DNA from: Sulfitobacter guttiformis
GTDB lineage: Bacteria; Pseudomonadota; Alphaproteobacteria; Rhodobacterales; Rhodobacteraceae
Assembly (NCBI RefSeq): GCF_003610455.1
Contig: NZ_RAQK01000001.1
Span: forward strand, 2,294,001-2,358,000
Direction: 5' to 3'
DNA: 64,000 bases
In this document: piece by piece, positions 54,354 to 63,003 of the stretch
Layout of the letters: every line of letters begins with the position of its first letter
Position numbering within the stretch: the first letter of the stretch is position 1
Position numbers and translations under genes: made by a program
The notes under the pieces: generated by a model
Told to the model about the DNA's origin: nothing
The model's input: only the letters and a program-made list of their open reading frames with translations
The model's database searches: none

Positions 54354-55808
54354 ATGAAGAATATCCGCAGGTCTTTGTTCGCAAAAATATTTACCGCTAT
54401 TGCTGCAACCGCTGTATTGGTGGTCATGGTTATGGCGCTGATAGTCGCGGTATGGATGCGGGATGGTTTTGCCCAGTATCTGCTTCGAGGTGAGCTTGCG
54501 CGGTTCGACGACCTGACATCTTCTTTGGCTTACGCACATCGGGGCGGTTGGACCGAGTTCGCGGATAATCAGCGTCAATGGAACGATTTTGTGCGCACGC
54601 ATACCCCACGTCCGGGTATAGACAGCGGCCGGCCGCCTGGTCCTCCACCCGCCGGGCCGCCGCCAACGGCAGGTAAGCCGCCACCCTTTGGCGCAGGTGG
54701 TGAAGGCTTGAGACTGGATGAACGGCTTGTTCTACTTGATCGCGAGGGTATCCAGATTGCAGGCAATCCGGAACGCACGAAGGTGTTTGACCGTCGCCCG
54801 ATTTGTACGCAGGGCGATTGTGCCGATGGAGAGGTTCTCGGCTATCTCGGGATGAACGCACCCGCTGCAGCCGAGAACGCCAGCGATGCTTTCTTTCTGC
54901 GAGGCCAGTACATGTCTCTCCTGCTGTCCGCATTGATTGCAATCCTCGTTTCAGCCGTTGCGGCCTATATCATCGCGCGCCAGTTGCTAGGGCCGATCAG
55001 GCGATTGGAAACTGGAGCAAAGGCAATGGCCCGGGGTAATTATACGGCGCGGATCAGGCAGGATCGCACGGATGAGTTGGGTCAGTTGATCGGCCACTAC
55101 AACACTCTGGCCGCAACGCTTGAACAGACGGCAAAGGCCGAGCGGGAGTGGATATCGAACACCAGTCACGAATTGCAGACCCCCCTTGCGGTGCTGCGCG
55201 CCCAGATTGAGGCGCTTCAGGACGGGATACGCCAGCCCAATGTGAAGACACTGACTGAGATGCATACGGCGCTGATGCGGCTGTCCCGTTTGGTCCAGGA
55301 CCTCAAAACGCTATCTTACGCACGCGAGGCAGAACTATCGGCCAATTTTGCCCGCGAAGACCTTTCAGGGATCGCAAGGGCGTCCGCCGAGACGGCGAGA
55401 TCAAAGCTGGCCACGCAAGGGATCGATCTAAAACTTGATCTGACGGCCCAGATACTGATCGACTGCGACGGTGGGCAAATTGGTCAGGTCATCGATAACC
55501 TCTTTGAGAATGCGGGCAGATATACGGACGGACCGGGGCAAGTGCGCATAAGATTGCGGGAAGTAGAGGATTTTGCGGTTCTGACCGTCGATGACACGCC
55601 ACCAGCGCCGCCGGATGCCGATGTTGACCGGCTGTTTGATCGCTTTTTCCGCGTGGAAGGGTCAAGATCACGCGCATCCGGTGGGTCGGGATTGGGTCTG
55701 TCTGTATGCAAAGTAATTGTCGAGGCCCACGGCGGCACGATTTCCGCTGCGCACTCGACCTTGGGCGGGCTACAAATCAAAATAAGTTTGCCTAAGGATA
55801 CCGCATGA
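54354..55808 (+). CDS. Sensor histidine kinase, BaeS-like
   Basis: This 484-residue kinase has TM1 (about 10-32) and a periplasmic region with a proline-rich run (SGRPPGPPPAGPPPTAGKPP near 87-107) and a Cys pair (PICTQGDC). TM2 (about 184-206), HAMP and HisKA follow, with His272 in ISNTSHELQTPLAVLRAQ, and then HATPase (DNLFENAGRYT, DDTPPAPPD, GGSGLGLSVCK). It overlaps its response regulator gene by 4 bp. BaeS-type kinases sense envelope stress; here the downstream exported-protein cluster is the likely target. An in-frame GTG at 54339 is an alternative start. Confidence 0.9.
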   Translation: MKNIRRSLFAKIFTAIAATAVLVVMVMALIVAVWMRDGFAQYLLRGELARFDDLTSSLAYAHRGGWTEFADNQRQWNDFVRTHTPRPGIDSGRPPGPPPAGPPPTAGKPPPFGAGGEGLRLDERLVLLDREGIQIAGNPERTKVFDRRPICTQGDCADGEVLGYLGMNAPAAAENASDAFFLRGQYMSLLLSALIAILVSAVAAYIIARQLLGPIRRLETGAKAMARGNYTARIRQDRTDELGQLIGHYNTLAATLEQTAKAEREWISNTSHELQTPLAVLRAQIEALQDGIRQPNVKTLTEMHTALMRLSRLVQDLKTLSYAREAELSANFAREDLSGIARASAETARSKLATQGIDLKLDLTAQILIDCDGGQIGQVIDNLFENAGRYTDGPGQVRIRLREVEDFAVLTVDDTPPAPPDADVDRLFDRFFRVEGSRSRASGGSGLGLSVCKVIVEAHGGTISAAHSTLGGLQIKISLPKDTA

Positions 55809-56485
55809 CGGCGCCGCGCATCTTGATCGTAGAGGATGAGGTAACCCTCGCCGAAGTTGTACGGGATTATCTGATTGCAGAGGGTATGCGCGTCGACTTG
55901 CTGGCCGAGGGCACAGGCGCTGTCGAGATTGCTCACGCACAACAGCATGATCTGGTCATCCTCGACCTGATGCTGCCCGGTGTGGATGGCCTGACGATCT
56001 GCCGCGAACTCCGCAAAACATCCGATGTGCCGATCATCATGACGACCGCAAAGGTGGAGGAGATCGACCGCCTACTAGGGCTTGAGCTCGGGGCCGACGA
56101 CTATTTGTGCAAACCCTATTCTCCGCGCGAACTTGTTGCGCGGGTCAGAGCGGTTTTACGCAGACGGCCCTCCGGTGGAGCGCTTGAAAATAACGTAAGT
56201 AATGCGCGCTTGGTGATTGATGCCGACAAATGGCAGGCGACGATTGATGGTATACAACTTGGCCTCACACGGCGTGAATTTTCGTTGCTGCAATCGCTTG
56301 TCGCGCGTCCTGGGCGAGTCTTTTCGCGCGACCAACTGCTGTCGCTGGCTTTTCCGGATGATACCGAGGTCTTTGACCGCACCGTCGACAGCCACATCCG
56401 GAATATGCGCCGAAAAATCGCTGCCGTCAGCAGTTGGGACCCCATTCGCTCGGTCTATGGTGTGGGCTATGCTTACGACGGTTAA
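55805..56485 (+). CDS. OmpR-family response regulator, BaeR-like
   Basis: This 226-residue regulator has a receiver (RILIVEDEVTLAEVV, Asp54 in DLVILDLMLPGVDG, MTTAKVEE, YLCKPYSPRELVARV) and a winged-helix DNA-binding domain (LTRREFSLLQSLVARPGRVF, FDRTVDSHIRNMRRKI, SVYGVGYAY). It is coupled to the upstream kinase gene by ATGA. The genes that follow encode exported proteins, so it probably activates that cluster (inference from position). Confidence 0.93.
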   Translation: MTAPRILIVEDEVTLAEVVRDYLIAEGMRVDLLAEGTGAVEIAHAQQHDLVILDLMLPGVDGLTICRELRKTSDVPIIMTTAKVEEIDRLLGLELGADDYLCKPYSPRELVARVRAVLRRRPSGGALENNVSNARLVIDADKWQATIDGIQLGLTRREFSLLQSLVARPGRVFSRDQLLSLAFPDDTEVFDRTVDSHIRNMRRKIAAVSSWDPIRSVYGVGYAYDG

Positions 56486-56650
56486 AGCGGTCAGCGGTCG
56501 CTTTCCCACTGTCACATGAGCTGAAATTGGAACAGCAGGCGTTTTTTTGCTGTCTGCATTTTCACTGCATAATTGCTGCAAACTCACTTCTTAAAGAACG
56601 GGCAAACCGAACCTGTGAATGGCGAACCAACGCCAATACAGGAGAGTAAA

Positions 56651-57058
56651 ATGTTCGTAGAAAAACTCAGAGCGATCTGTGCGCAGCCCGCAGTAAACCG
56701 AAAAATCCCGATCTACAGGTCGAGTGTCCCGCGAACTCAAGGCAACCAGAAGATCGTTCTTGCAACGACCTTCACCGTCGTCATTCTTGGTGCGCTCAAC
56801 ATTTCGGCTGTCCGCGCCGAGAGCCTTGCAGCGCCATTAGGCAAAAGCTTTTTGTTAGCTCAGTCTACGCCTGTCGGACAAAGCGACCGCGCTGGCCGAC
56901 CACCCCGCGAAGCCATTGAGGCCTGCGCAAATGTAGATCCGCAGTCGCTATGTTCTTTTAACGGACGCAGCGGTGAAACAGTTCAAGGCAAATGTATGTC
57001 GACCAAAGCAGATGTCCCTTTGGCATGCGTGCCTGCAAATCCACCAAAGAACGGCTGA
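56651..57058 (+). CDS. Small exported protein with cysteine-rich C-terminus
   Basis: This 135-residue protein has a hydrophobic segment (IVLATTFTVVILGALNISAV, residues about 37-57) after a basic N-terminus, probably a long signal peptide ending VRAES. The end carries four cysteines in EACANVDPQSLCSFNG, VQGKCMSTK and PLACVP, consistent with two disulfide bonds in the periplasm. I recognise the short Cys pattern from small exported proteins but no named family. GGAGAG precedes the ATG. It is the first gene after the two-component system. Confidence 0.72.
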   Translation: MFVEKLRAICAQPAVNRKIPIYRSSVPRTQGNQKIVLATTFTVVILGALNISAVRAESLAAPLGKSFLLAQSTPVGQSDRAGRPPREAIEACANVDPQSLCSFNGRSGETVQGKCMSTKADVPLACVPANPPKNG

Positions 57059-57107
57059 ATTACACCCTTCTACCTTATTTCCAGCAACATCTCGGAAAGG
57101 AAAGCTC

Positions 57108-57380
57108 ATGGGACCTCTCACAAAGCTGCCCGTATTTCTTTTTGCCTCGGCCATCGCTCTTTCCGATGGCCGGAAAGGTGCGTCTGCATCAGCCGTCCAA
57201 ATCGCCCCATCTGAGATCCACATCGCTCTCTCGATTAAGCCTCAGAAGAAAGCAGATGCAAAGGTTTGGTCAAATAATCTTGCAGCCAAACTGTCAAAAA
57301 CGGGAACAGGCCGCGAGGTATCGGAACAAGGTCGGACAATCGGTCGTCTGTCGCAAAGCAAAGAAAGGCGGGACATATGA
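57108..57380 (+). CDS. Small putative exported protein
   Basis: This 90-residue frame begins MGPLTKLPVFLFASAIALSD, a plausible signal peptide, and is preceded by GGAAAG. The rest is basic and Lys/Ser-rich, without recognisable domains. Its stop overlaps the next frame as ATGA. It may be a genuine short gene or a decayed one like its neighbour. Confidence 0.5.
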   Translation: MGPLTKLPVFLFASAIALSDGRKGASASAVQIAPSEIHIALSIKPQKKADAKVWSNNLAAKLSKTGTGREVSEQGRTIGRLSQSKERRDI

Positions 57381-58884
57381 AACAGCGATATCCGAGCGTC
57401 ATTCCTGTCACCTTATTGACCTCTGCTCTCACGGCATTTTCGGAAGATACCCTCAAGCAAGTTGACCAACATCATCTTAATGAACAGGTGACCGATGGTC
57501 AGGGCAATGTCGCATATTTTGAGGCGTTCGAAGCAGGTGACGCGCTGTTTGAATTCGACTTTACCGCAACTCACGGGGTTGGCGCCAATATCGGCGAAGG
57601 CCGTCGCTTTACGCGGTTCCCGCGTGCCGATCTGGACGGAGATCAGGAATGGGCAAGCCATTTCCCGAAGCGTGAAGGCGGTGCAAATGCCACAAGCTGC
57701 ATAAGCTGTCACAACGCGCCTTTTGCGAACGGGGCGGGAGGTGTCGCGATGAATGTGGTCCTTGATCCGGATCTCACGGGCGATCCAAGCCAGTATCTCG
57801 AAGGGAACACCACATCGCTGTTCGCACTTTCTACACCGCAACGCCTCGCAGAGGAGATGAGCGCCGAGCTATACCTCTAGCGCGAAGGTGCAAGGGATCT
57901 TGCCTGTTCACAAGGTGCAGCGAACGTAGCTCTTGTGACCAAGGAGGTCGAGTTTGGTACCTTGTCATTGACCCGCATCAATGCGGAGCCCTGCGAAGTA
58001 ACAATTGATGCAAGTCAGCTGGCGGGTATCGATGCTGATCTGGTGGTTCGTCCGTTCGGCTGGAAAGGCAATCACGCCACAACCCGGTCGTTTACCGGTG
58101 ATGCTGCGCACAACGAATTGGGGTTACAGGCAACCGAGTTGGTCGGCGCACAGGACGGCGACTATGATTGCATTATCAATGAGCTCAGTGTTGGTGATGT
58201 GACCGCAATCACCCTTTACATGGCGGCGCTCGAGCGGCCTGTCAGCACGGTTGAGCTTGCCGAGTTCGGGTTGATCTATCTCACAGATGTACTGAGCGCA
58301 GACATCGCCGCCGGAGAGCATCTGTTTACCGAAGCGGGGTGCAACAGCTGTCAGGTCTCGAGCATGAAAGTCGCCAACCCGACATTCAAGGAGCCAAGCC
58401 GCGCTGCCGGATACACCGATAATCTGTTTCCCGACGGGTCAAATCCCGGCGCGCACGGTCTGGGTTCTGATACCGCTATCACGTTAGACATGCGGCTTGA
58501 CCCGCCGAACAATCAGGTCCTGTTGGAAGATGGCGGTGTGTACCATCTGGGCGCGCATGAAACTGACGTAAAAGGGAATGGGCGTGCGCGCTGGTTCTCC
58601 GACTTCAAACGCCATGACATGGGTCCCGCTCTGTCAGATCCGTCCGATCCGCTTGGGGTGTGGGCGCAGCTATGTTTATGACCCGCTCGCTTGCGGGCGT
58701 GGGCTCAACCGGCCCATGGTTGCATGACGGCCGCGCGACAACTCTGGATGAAGCGATCCCTGCCCATGCGGGTGAGGCGGCGGCCAGCCGACACGCCTAT
58801 GCTGCGATGTCTGAGGCGGATGCCGCGAGGATCGTGACCTATCTCGAAAGCCTAATCTTGTTCAGTGCAGATGACGCGCACTGA
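57377..58884 (+). pseudogene. Di-heme thiol oxidoreductase-like cytochrome (DHOR), broken
   Basis: The pieces together match a periplasmic di-heme oxidoreductase. The first (57377-57880) has FEAGDALFEFDFTATHGVG and the CxxCH heme site in ATSCISCHNAPFANGAGG. A TAG at 57878 interrupts the same frame, which continues with EVEFGTLSLTRI, VVRPFGWKGNHATTRSFTGD and ITLYMAALERP, then GCNSCQVSSMKV, where the second CxxCH has lost its His. Near 58660-58681 the frame shifts to give FMTRSLAGVGSTGPWLHDGR and ATTLDEAI. Stop, frameshift and a lost heme ligand argue for a decayed gene, not a sequencing slip. Confidence 0.85.
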
Positions 58885-60092
58885 TGATCATGCCCCTTGA
58901 AAACAAACGATGGATACGCCTGATGACCCTCAAATCCTACCTATGGCCAAGCCTTCTGGCGCTCGCCTCTCTTGGCGCGGCACCAATGGCTCTGGCCCAT
59001 CCCGACATCGATGAATTTTCGGAAACAGCCTTTGCAGAACAGCCACAAACCGTGGACTGCACATTGGAGAACGGCACAGCATCGACCTGTCATAAAATAA
59101 CCGTCAATTACCTGCCCGAAGATTTAGAGATCGGACCCTTCTGTCCGACAAACTTGACGGATGCGGGTGGCATCTGGGAGTGGACAGGCGAGAACGCCAA
59201 ACTCTACCGTGTGGATGAGGCCTTCTTGCGGATGCTCGATGATCTGGGCTACCGCTTCTTTGACGATGACGGGACTGTTCATGTGGTCGACGCGGCAACC
59301 GAGCAGCCCACAGTCGATCACGCCTGCATCAACGTCTCGCCGGACGAAAGCGTCGAGATCACGATGCTGCTGCCGATCACCCCTGTGATGGCCGACAGCC
59401 CGACCCCCTTGGGAACTGTATCCAAGGTTGGAGTGGCACTGAACGGTGTGCCGGTTTTCTCTGACGCGCCCAGCATCCAGCAGACAGGGCACATGCCCGC
59501 CCTTGATACCTGCGGGGGCCATATCGACCCCGGCGGATGGTATCATTGGCATGCAACGTCAACGGATATTGAGACGGTTTTCGCAGCGAATGGCGTCAGT
59601 GCCGACTGCGCATTGGAGCAAGATAGTGCTGCCCTGTTCGGGTATGCATTTGACGGATTTCCAATGTTTGGCAGCACCGAGGCTGACGGGACTGTCGCGG
59701 CCAGTCTGGACGCCTGCAACGGCCATGTCGGAATGACGTCCGCCGGTGAGACATACCATTATCATGCTACGGACGAGTTCCCGAACCTGCCCGCCTGTCT
59801 GGTCGGTGTGCAAGCTGCGGATAACTTCTCGACAACAGCTACCGCCGGTATTGGCGCAACAAGGCCTGCTGCAGAAGGACGCAATGAACCGCCGCGCGGT
59901 GGCGGTGCGCCCGGACAGATGCCGCCCGATTTCACGCAAGCCGCTGAGGCGCTCGGGGTGACACAAGATGACTTGATGCAAGCCTTGGGTGATCCCCGTT
60001 CGGGTCCACCTGACCTTGCTGCCGCCGCAAGAACGCTCGGTGTGCTCGAGGAGACCTTGCGTGGCGCCTTGCCCCCACCACCAAACCGCTAA
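58884..60092 (+). CDS. YHYH-domain exported protein
   Basis: This 402-residue protein carries the YHYH domain: CGGHIDPGGWYHWHATSTDI, FGYAFDGFPMFG, and CNGHVGMTSAGETYHYHATD, with paired His motifs that suggest metal binding. A signal peptide (SYLWPSLLALASLGAAPMAL, then AHPD) follows a short N-terminal extension; the ATG at 58923 may be the true start. The C-terminus has an unusual Pro/Gly-rich and Asp/Leu repeat-like tail (ALGVTQDDLMQALGD and TLGVLEETLRGALP). It overlaps the DHOR frame by 1 bp. YHYH proteins have no assigned biochemical role that I know. Confidence 0.85.
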   Translation: MIMPLENKRWIRLMTLKSYLWPSLLALASLGAAPMALAHPDIDEFSETAFAEQPQTVDCTLENGTASTCHKITVNYLPEDLEIGPFCPTNLTDAGGIWEWTGENAKLYRVDEAFLRMLDDLGYRFFDDDGTVHVVDAATEQPTVDHACINVSPDESVEITMLLPITPVMADSPTPLGTVSKVGVALNGVPVFSDAPSIQQTGHMPALDTCGGHIDPGGWYHWHATSTDIETVFAANGVSADCALEQDSAALFGYAFDGFPMFGSTEADGTVAASLDACNGHVGMTSAGETYHYHATDEFPNLPACLVGVQAADNFSTTATAGIGATRPAAEGRNEPPRGGGAPGQMPPDFTQAAEALGVTQDDLMQALGDPRSGPPDLAAAARTLGVLEETLRGALPPPPNR

Positions 60093-60142
60093 AACAAGCG
60101 CTGAGCAGATGCGCCTGCTCGGGCTGCCTACAGGATTTTGAC

Positions 60143-61282
60143 ATGAGTGATACACGTTCTACCAAACTCTGCATCGGACGCAGGCACCTGCTGATCGGTG
60201 TGGGCGCAACCGCGCTTTCGGCCTGTACCAGTCGGATCGAGGCTTCAGCACGTGCGCCCGTGACCGCGGCGAATGATCCGTTATCCCGGTTTCGCTTTTT
60301 CGCCGATGATGGTCCCGAAGAGTGGCTGAAGCATTTGCACCCGCCGCAGTCTTCGTGGTCTGGCACAGGCCCACGCGTTCTGGCCCTGTCCGGCGGCGGG
60401 GAGGATGGCGCATTCGGCGCAGGCGCGCTCGTAGGGTGGTCGGCACGCGACGACAGACCGGATTTTGATCTGGTAACCGGCATTTCGACAGGTGCTCTGA
60501 TTGCCCCGTTTGCTTTTATGGGACAGGACTATGACGATGTTCTCACCCAAGTCTTCACGCAAACGGATGCAAGCGATATCATGCGCTTGCGTCCGTTTCA
60601 GGCGATATTTAGTGACGCTCTTTATGACACCACGCCCCTTGCGGAATTGATCGCGGAATTCACGCCGCCTGCCTTCCTTCAGGCTATCGCAAAACGGCAC
60701 GCGGCAGGCAACAATCTGCTTGTTGTTACCTCGGAACTTGACAGTGCCCGGGCCTCGGTCTGGGATATGGGCGCGATTGCGCAAGCGGGGCAATATAATC
60801 TGTTTCGCAGCATCATGCGCGCCTCTGCGGCGTTGCCAGGCTTCTTTCCGCCCGTCAATCTGAGCTTCACATCGGGCGGCAAGACCTATTCCGAGACCCA
60901 CATCGACGGGGGCGTCCACATGCAGTTTCTGGCTGTGCCAAGCTTTGCCTTCACAACGCCGGATCAGGAGCTGGAAGGCGGGCATATCTACGTGATTATT
61001 AACAACACGCTCAATCCCGCTCCAGCATCGGTCGGGCGGTCTGCATTGGGCATATCGCAACAAGCACTCACAACGACAGGCCGGGCAAGTGCGCTGTTGC
61101 AAGTTAACGCAACACAGTTGTTTGCGCGCGAAAAAGGGCTGCGTTTTTCCGTAACCTCGATCGATCCAAATGCGGGTGTTCAGTATGATCCGTCGGATCG
61201 ATTTTCATCCACCTATATGAAGGCGCTGTACCGGCACGGAATAGAGCGTGCGCAAAATGGCTCGCTCTGGACAAATAGTTAA
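60143..61282 (+). CDS. Patatin-like phospholipase with Tat-lipoprotein-like leader
   Basis: This 379-residue protein has patatin elements: an oxyanion loop (LALSGGGEDGAFGAGALVGW), the nucleophile elbow GISTG (Ser near residue 116), and the DGG catalytic Asp in ETHIDGGVHMQFL. The N-terminus GRRHLLIGVGATALSACTSR combines twin arginines with an LSAC lipobox, so it is probably a Tat-exported lipoprotein. It should hydrolyse phospholipid or other acyl esters at the envelope. It follows the YHYH gene by 50 bp on the same strand and may belong to the same regulon. Confidence 0.87.
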   Translation: MSDTRSTKLCIGRRHLLIGVGATALSACTSRIEASARAPVTAANDPLSRFRFFADDGPEEWLKHLHPPQSSWSGTGPRVLALSGGGEDGAFGAGALVGWSARDDRPDFDLVTGISTGALIAPFAFMGQDYDDVLTQVFTQTDASDIMRLRPFQAIFSDALYDTTPLAELIAEFTPPAFLQAIAKRHAAGNNLLVVTSELDSARASVWDMGAIAQAGQYNLFRSIMRASAALPGFFPPVNLSFTSGGKTYSETHIDGGVHMQFLAVPSFAFTTPDQELEGGHIYVIINNTLNPAPASVGRSALGISQQALTTTGRASALLQVNATQLFAREKGLRFSVTSIDPNAGVQYDPSDRFSSTYMKALYRHGIERAQNGSLWTNS

Positions 61283-61312
61283 GAGAAATGCGTTGTTCAC
61301 TTAAGGCGCTGA

Positions 61313-61344
61313 CAAAAAGATACGGGCATGCAACGCATGCCCGT
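61313..61344 (-). terminator. Terminator hairpin between convergent genes
   Basis: ACGGGCATGC (61322-61331) pairs perfectly with GCATGCCCGT (61335-61344) around AAC. Read on the minus strand it is followed by ATCTTTTTGTC, so it ends the minus-strand secreted-protein gene. Confidence 0.8.
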
Positions 61345-61366
61345 TGGAGTTTATCGAAGAGACTGC

Positions 61367-61981
61367 TTAGTTCGTGGCAAAGCAGTAGAACAGGCCATCA
61401 CCGCCTGTAGCCTGCAACGCTTCCATGCCACACCCACGCGACGGATGCGCAGAGTTCCATGCCGTCGGATGATCACCGCCGCCCGTGCGGTCGTGGTGAC
61501 CGACCATCGCAGAGCCTCCGCCGCTTTTGGTCCAGCCTTCGCATGCGTCGCCAACCAGATTTCCGTCGAGGTCGGAGCCGGTCAGGATGTCATGGCGGTT
61601 GGGCGTATCGCCACGGCCGCTGATCACGGCACCTGTTTCGGAGATCGCCGTCTCCTTGGTCAGGTTGTTGCTGTCGCTGTGCAGATCATGAACGCTTTGC
61701 GCGACGATGACACCCGCGGCGTTCATCCACGGGCCGGTTCCAATCCGGTCGCGCGCGTTATGCTCGGCCGACGACAGGTAGGCGGCCCATGTCTTTCAGG
61801 TAACGCCCGCCGCTTCTGCGAGAGTGGTGCAGTAGGCATCAGCACCCTCCAAGCCGCCCAGATCAGCCCCGTTTCCGGGATTCACGCTGGTGAGGAAAAA
61901 GCTCATATCGGCGTCCTGTGCCGATGCGATGGTTGCGCCTGTCAGAGACAGGGCGGCGGTGAGCATTAGTTTGGCGATCAT
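61367..61981 (-). pseudogene. Secreted protein with one in-frame TGA
   Basis: Over 204 sense codons the frame gives a signal peptide (MIAKLMLTAALSLTGATIAS then AQ), a conserved SFFLTSVNPGNGADLGGLEG, ADAYCTTLAEAAGVT, then TGA (61796-61798). The same frame continues KTWAAYLSSAEHNARDRIGT, ETAISETGAVISGRGDTPNR, HDILTG, GSAMVGHHDRT and GLFYCF to a normal stop. Only this one codon breaks it. I have seen the family as a conserved secreted protein of alphaproteobacteria, without known function. A point mutation or a sequencing error are the plain explanations; recoding is unlikely. Confidence 0.8.
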
Positions 61982-62016
61982 GATGATCTTCCTTTGAGGT
62001 TTTGGTTGGAGGTTGT

Positions 62017-63003
62017 TCAGTGGCGCGGTGGTCGGGCCGTTGCATCACATACTGCGGTCGGATCATCCGAGACACAGCCATATTCCGCGCTCATACAGCC
62101 AAGGATCGCGTTCGATCCCGGATCACCTGCATGGTAGTGATAGCCCAGATCATCCGTCTCATGCCCGTTGCAGCGGTCAAGCGCGGTCGGGGTTGAGCCA
62201 TCCGTCATGTTTTGCGCAAAGATTTGGTAGCCGTCCATGGCGATGCCAATTTGACCGCCGTGGTCCGACAAATCCGAAAGTGCAGTCAGGCAATCAGTCA
62301 CAGCGTGGTAATGATATCCCGCATGCAGGTTCACATGCCCGCCGCATACATCAAAGGGGGCGATTGTATAGGCGCCCAAGATCGCGTCAGTCGGGGCTGC
62401 AGCGGCCAGAGAAACGCCATTGCGCGCAATACCTGCTCCCGCAAAGCCGAGACTGCGCCCGCGCATAAGCGGCTGGGGCTCAAGAGGGATCACGTAGGTT
62501 TGGGTGGAACCCTCGGGCAGGTATTCGAACAGAAATTGCAAACAGTGGTTGGTGTAGGCCGGGTCGACATCGGGACGCGCGGCGGCAAGGCATGCTTCAA
62601 GGCTGTCCGTTACATTGAGCTTGCCCGATGACGGGTCAAACAACTGCCATGTGTCGTCGTCATAGAATGTGGACAGATTTTGCATGAACGCACCATCGGC
62701 TACATGGACCTTACCGTCTTCCAGCCAGATGCCGCTTTTGTCCGGCCCCTCTGTAATATCGGTCGGACACCACGGGCCCGGGGTATAACTGGACGGCTCT
62801 GCAATCACAGTGATCGAGAAACAAGTTGCCTTGGTTCCGCCCGAGAGCCTGCAATCCACCAACGCCGGTCCCGCAACGACTTGCGCTGCGTCAAAGAAAC
62901 TCTGGACCTCCTCAAGCGTGGTTTGCGCCTGCACTTGGAGCGGAAGTATAATTACCGCTGCTACGGTTGCGAGGGCGGTTCGGTGCAGTTTCGGGAAATC
63001 CAT
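62017..63003 (-). CDS. YHYH-domain exported protein (second)
   Basis: This 328-residue protein has a signal peptide (TALATVAAVIILPLQVQAQT). The mature part has CRLSGGTKATCFSITVI, WCPTDITEGPDKSGIWLEDG, CGGHVNLHAGYHYHAVTDC, GIAMDGYQIFAQ and CNGHETDDLGYHYHAGDPG. It shares order and motifs with the protein encoded at 58884 (CGGH...YHxHA, DG(Y/F)xxF, CNGH...YHYHA), so the two are distant paralogs. It lies 35 bp upstream of the TGA-broken gene in the same direction and may be co-transcribed with it. I chose the start MDFPKLHR for its signal-peptide fit. Confidence 0.87.
   Translation of the reverse strand: MDFPKLHRTALATVAAVIILPLQVQAQTTLEEVQSFFDAAQVVAGPALVDCRLSGGTKATCFSITVIAEPSSYTPGPWCPTDITEGPDKSGIWLEDGKVHVADGAFMQNLSTFYDDDTWQLFDPSSGKLNVTDSLEACLAAARPDVDPAYTNHCLQFLFEYLPEGSTQTYVIPLEPQPLMRGRSLGFAGAGIARNGVSLAAAAPTDAILGAYTIAPFDVCGGHVNLHAGYHYHAVTDCLTALSDLSDHGGQIGIAMDGYQIFAQNMTDGSTPTALDRCNGHETDDLGYHYHAGDPGSNAILGCMSAEYGCVSDDPTAVCDATARPPRH

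Noticed and set aside
61796..61798. Selenocysteine recoding at the in-frame TGA
   Set aside because: No Cys-equivalent context, no plausible SECIS stem immediately downstream, and the flanking residues suggest Gly or Arg instead.
61328..61969. Plus-strand open frame of 213 codons opposite the secreted-protein gene
   Set aside because: The minus strand carries a recognisable signal peptide and conserved family motifs; the plus frame is a shadow with no ribosome-binding site.
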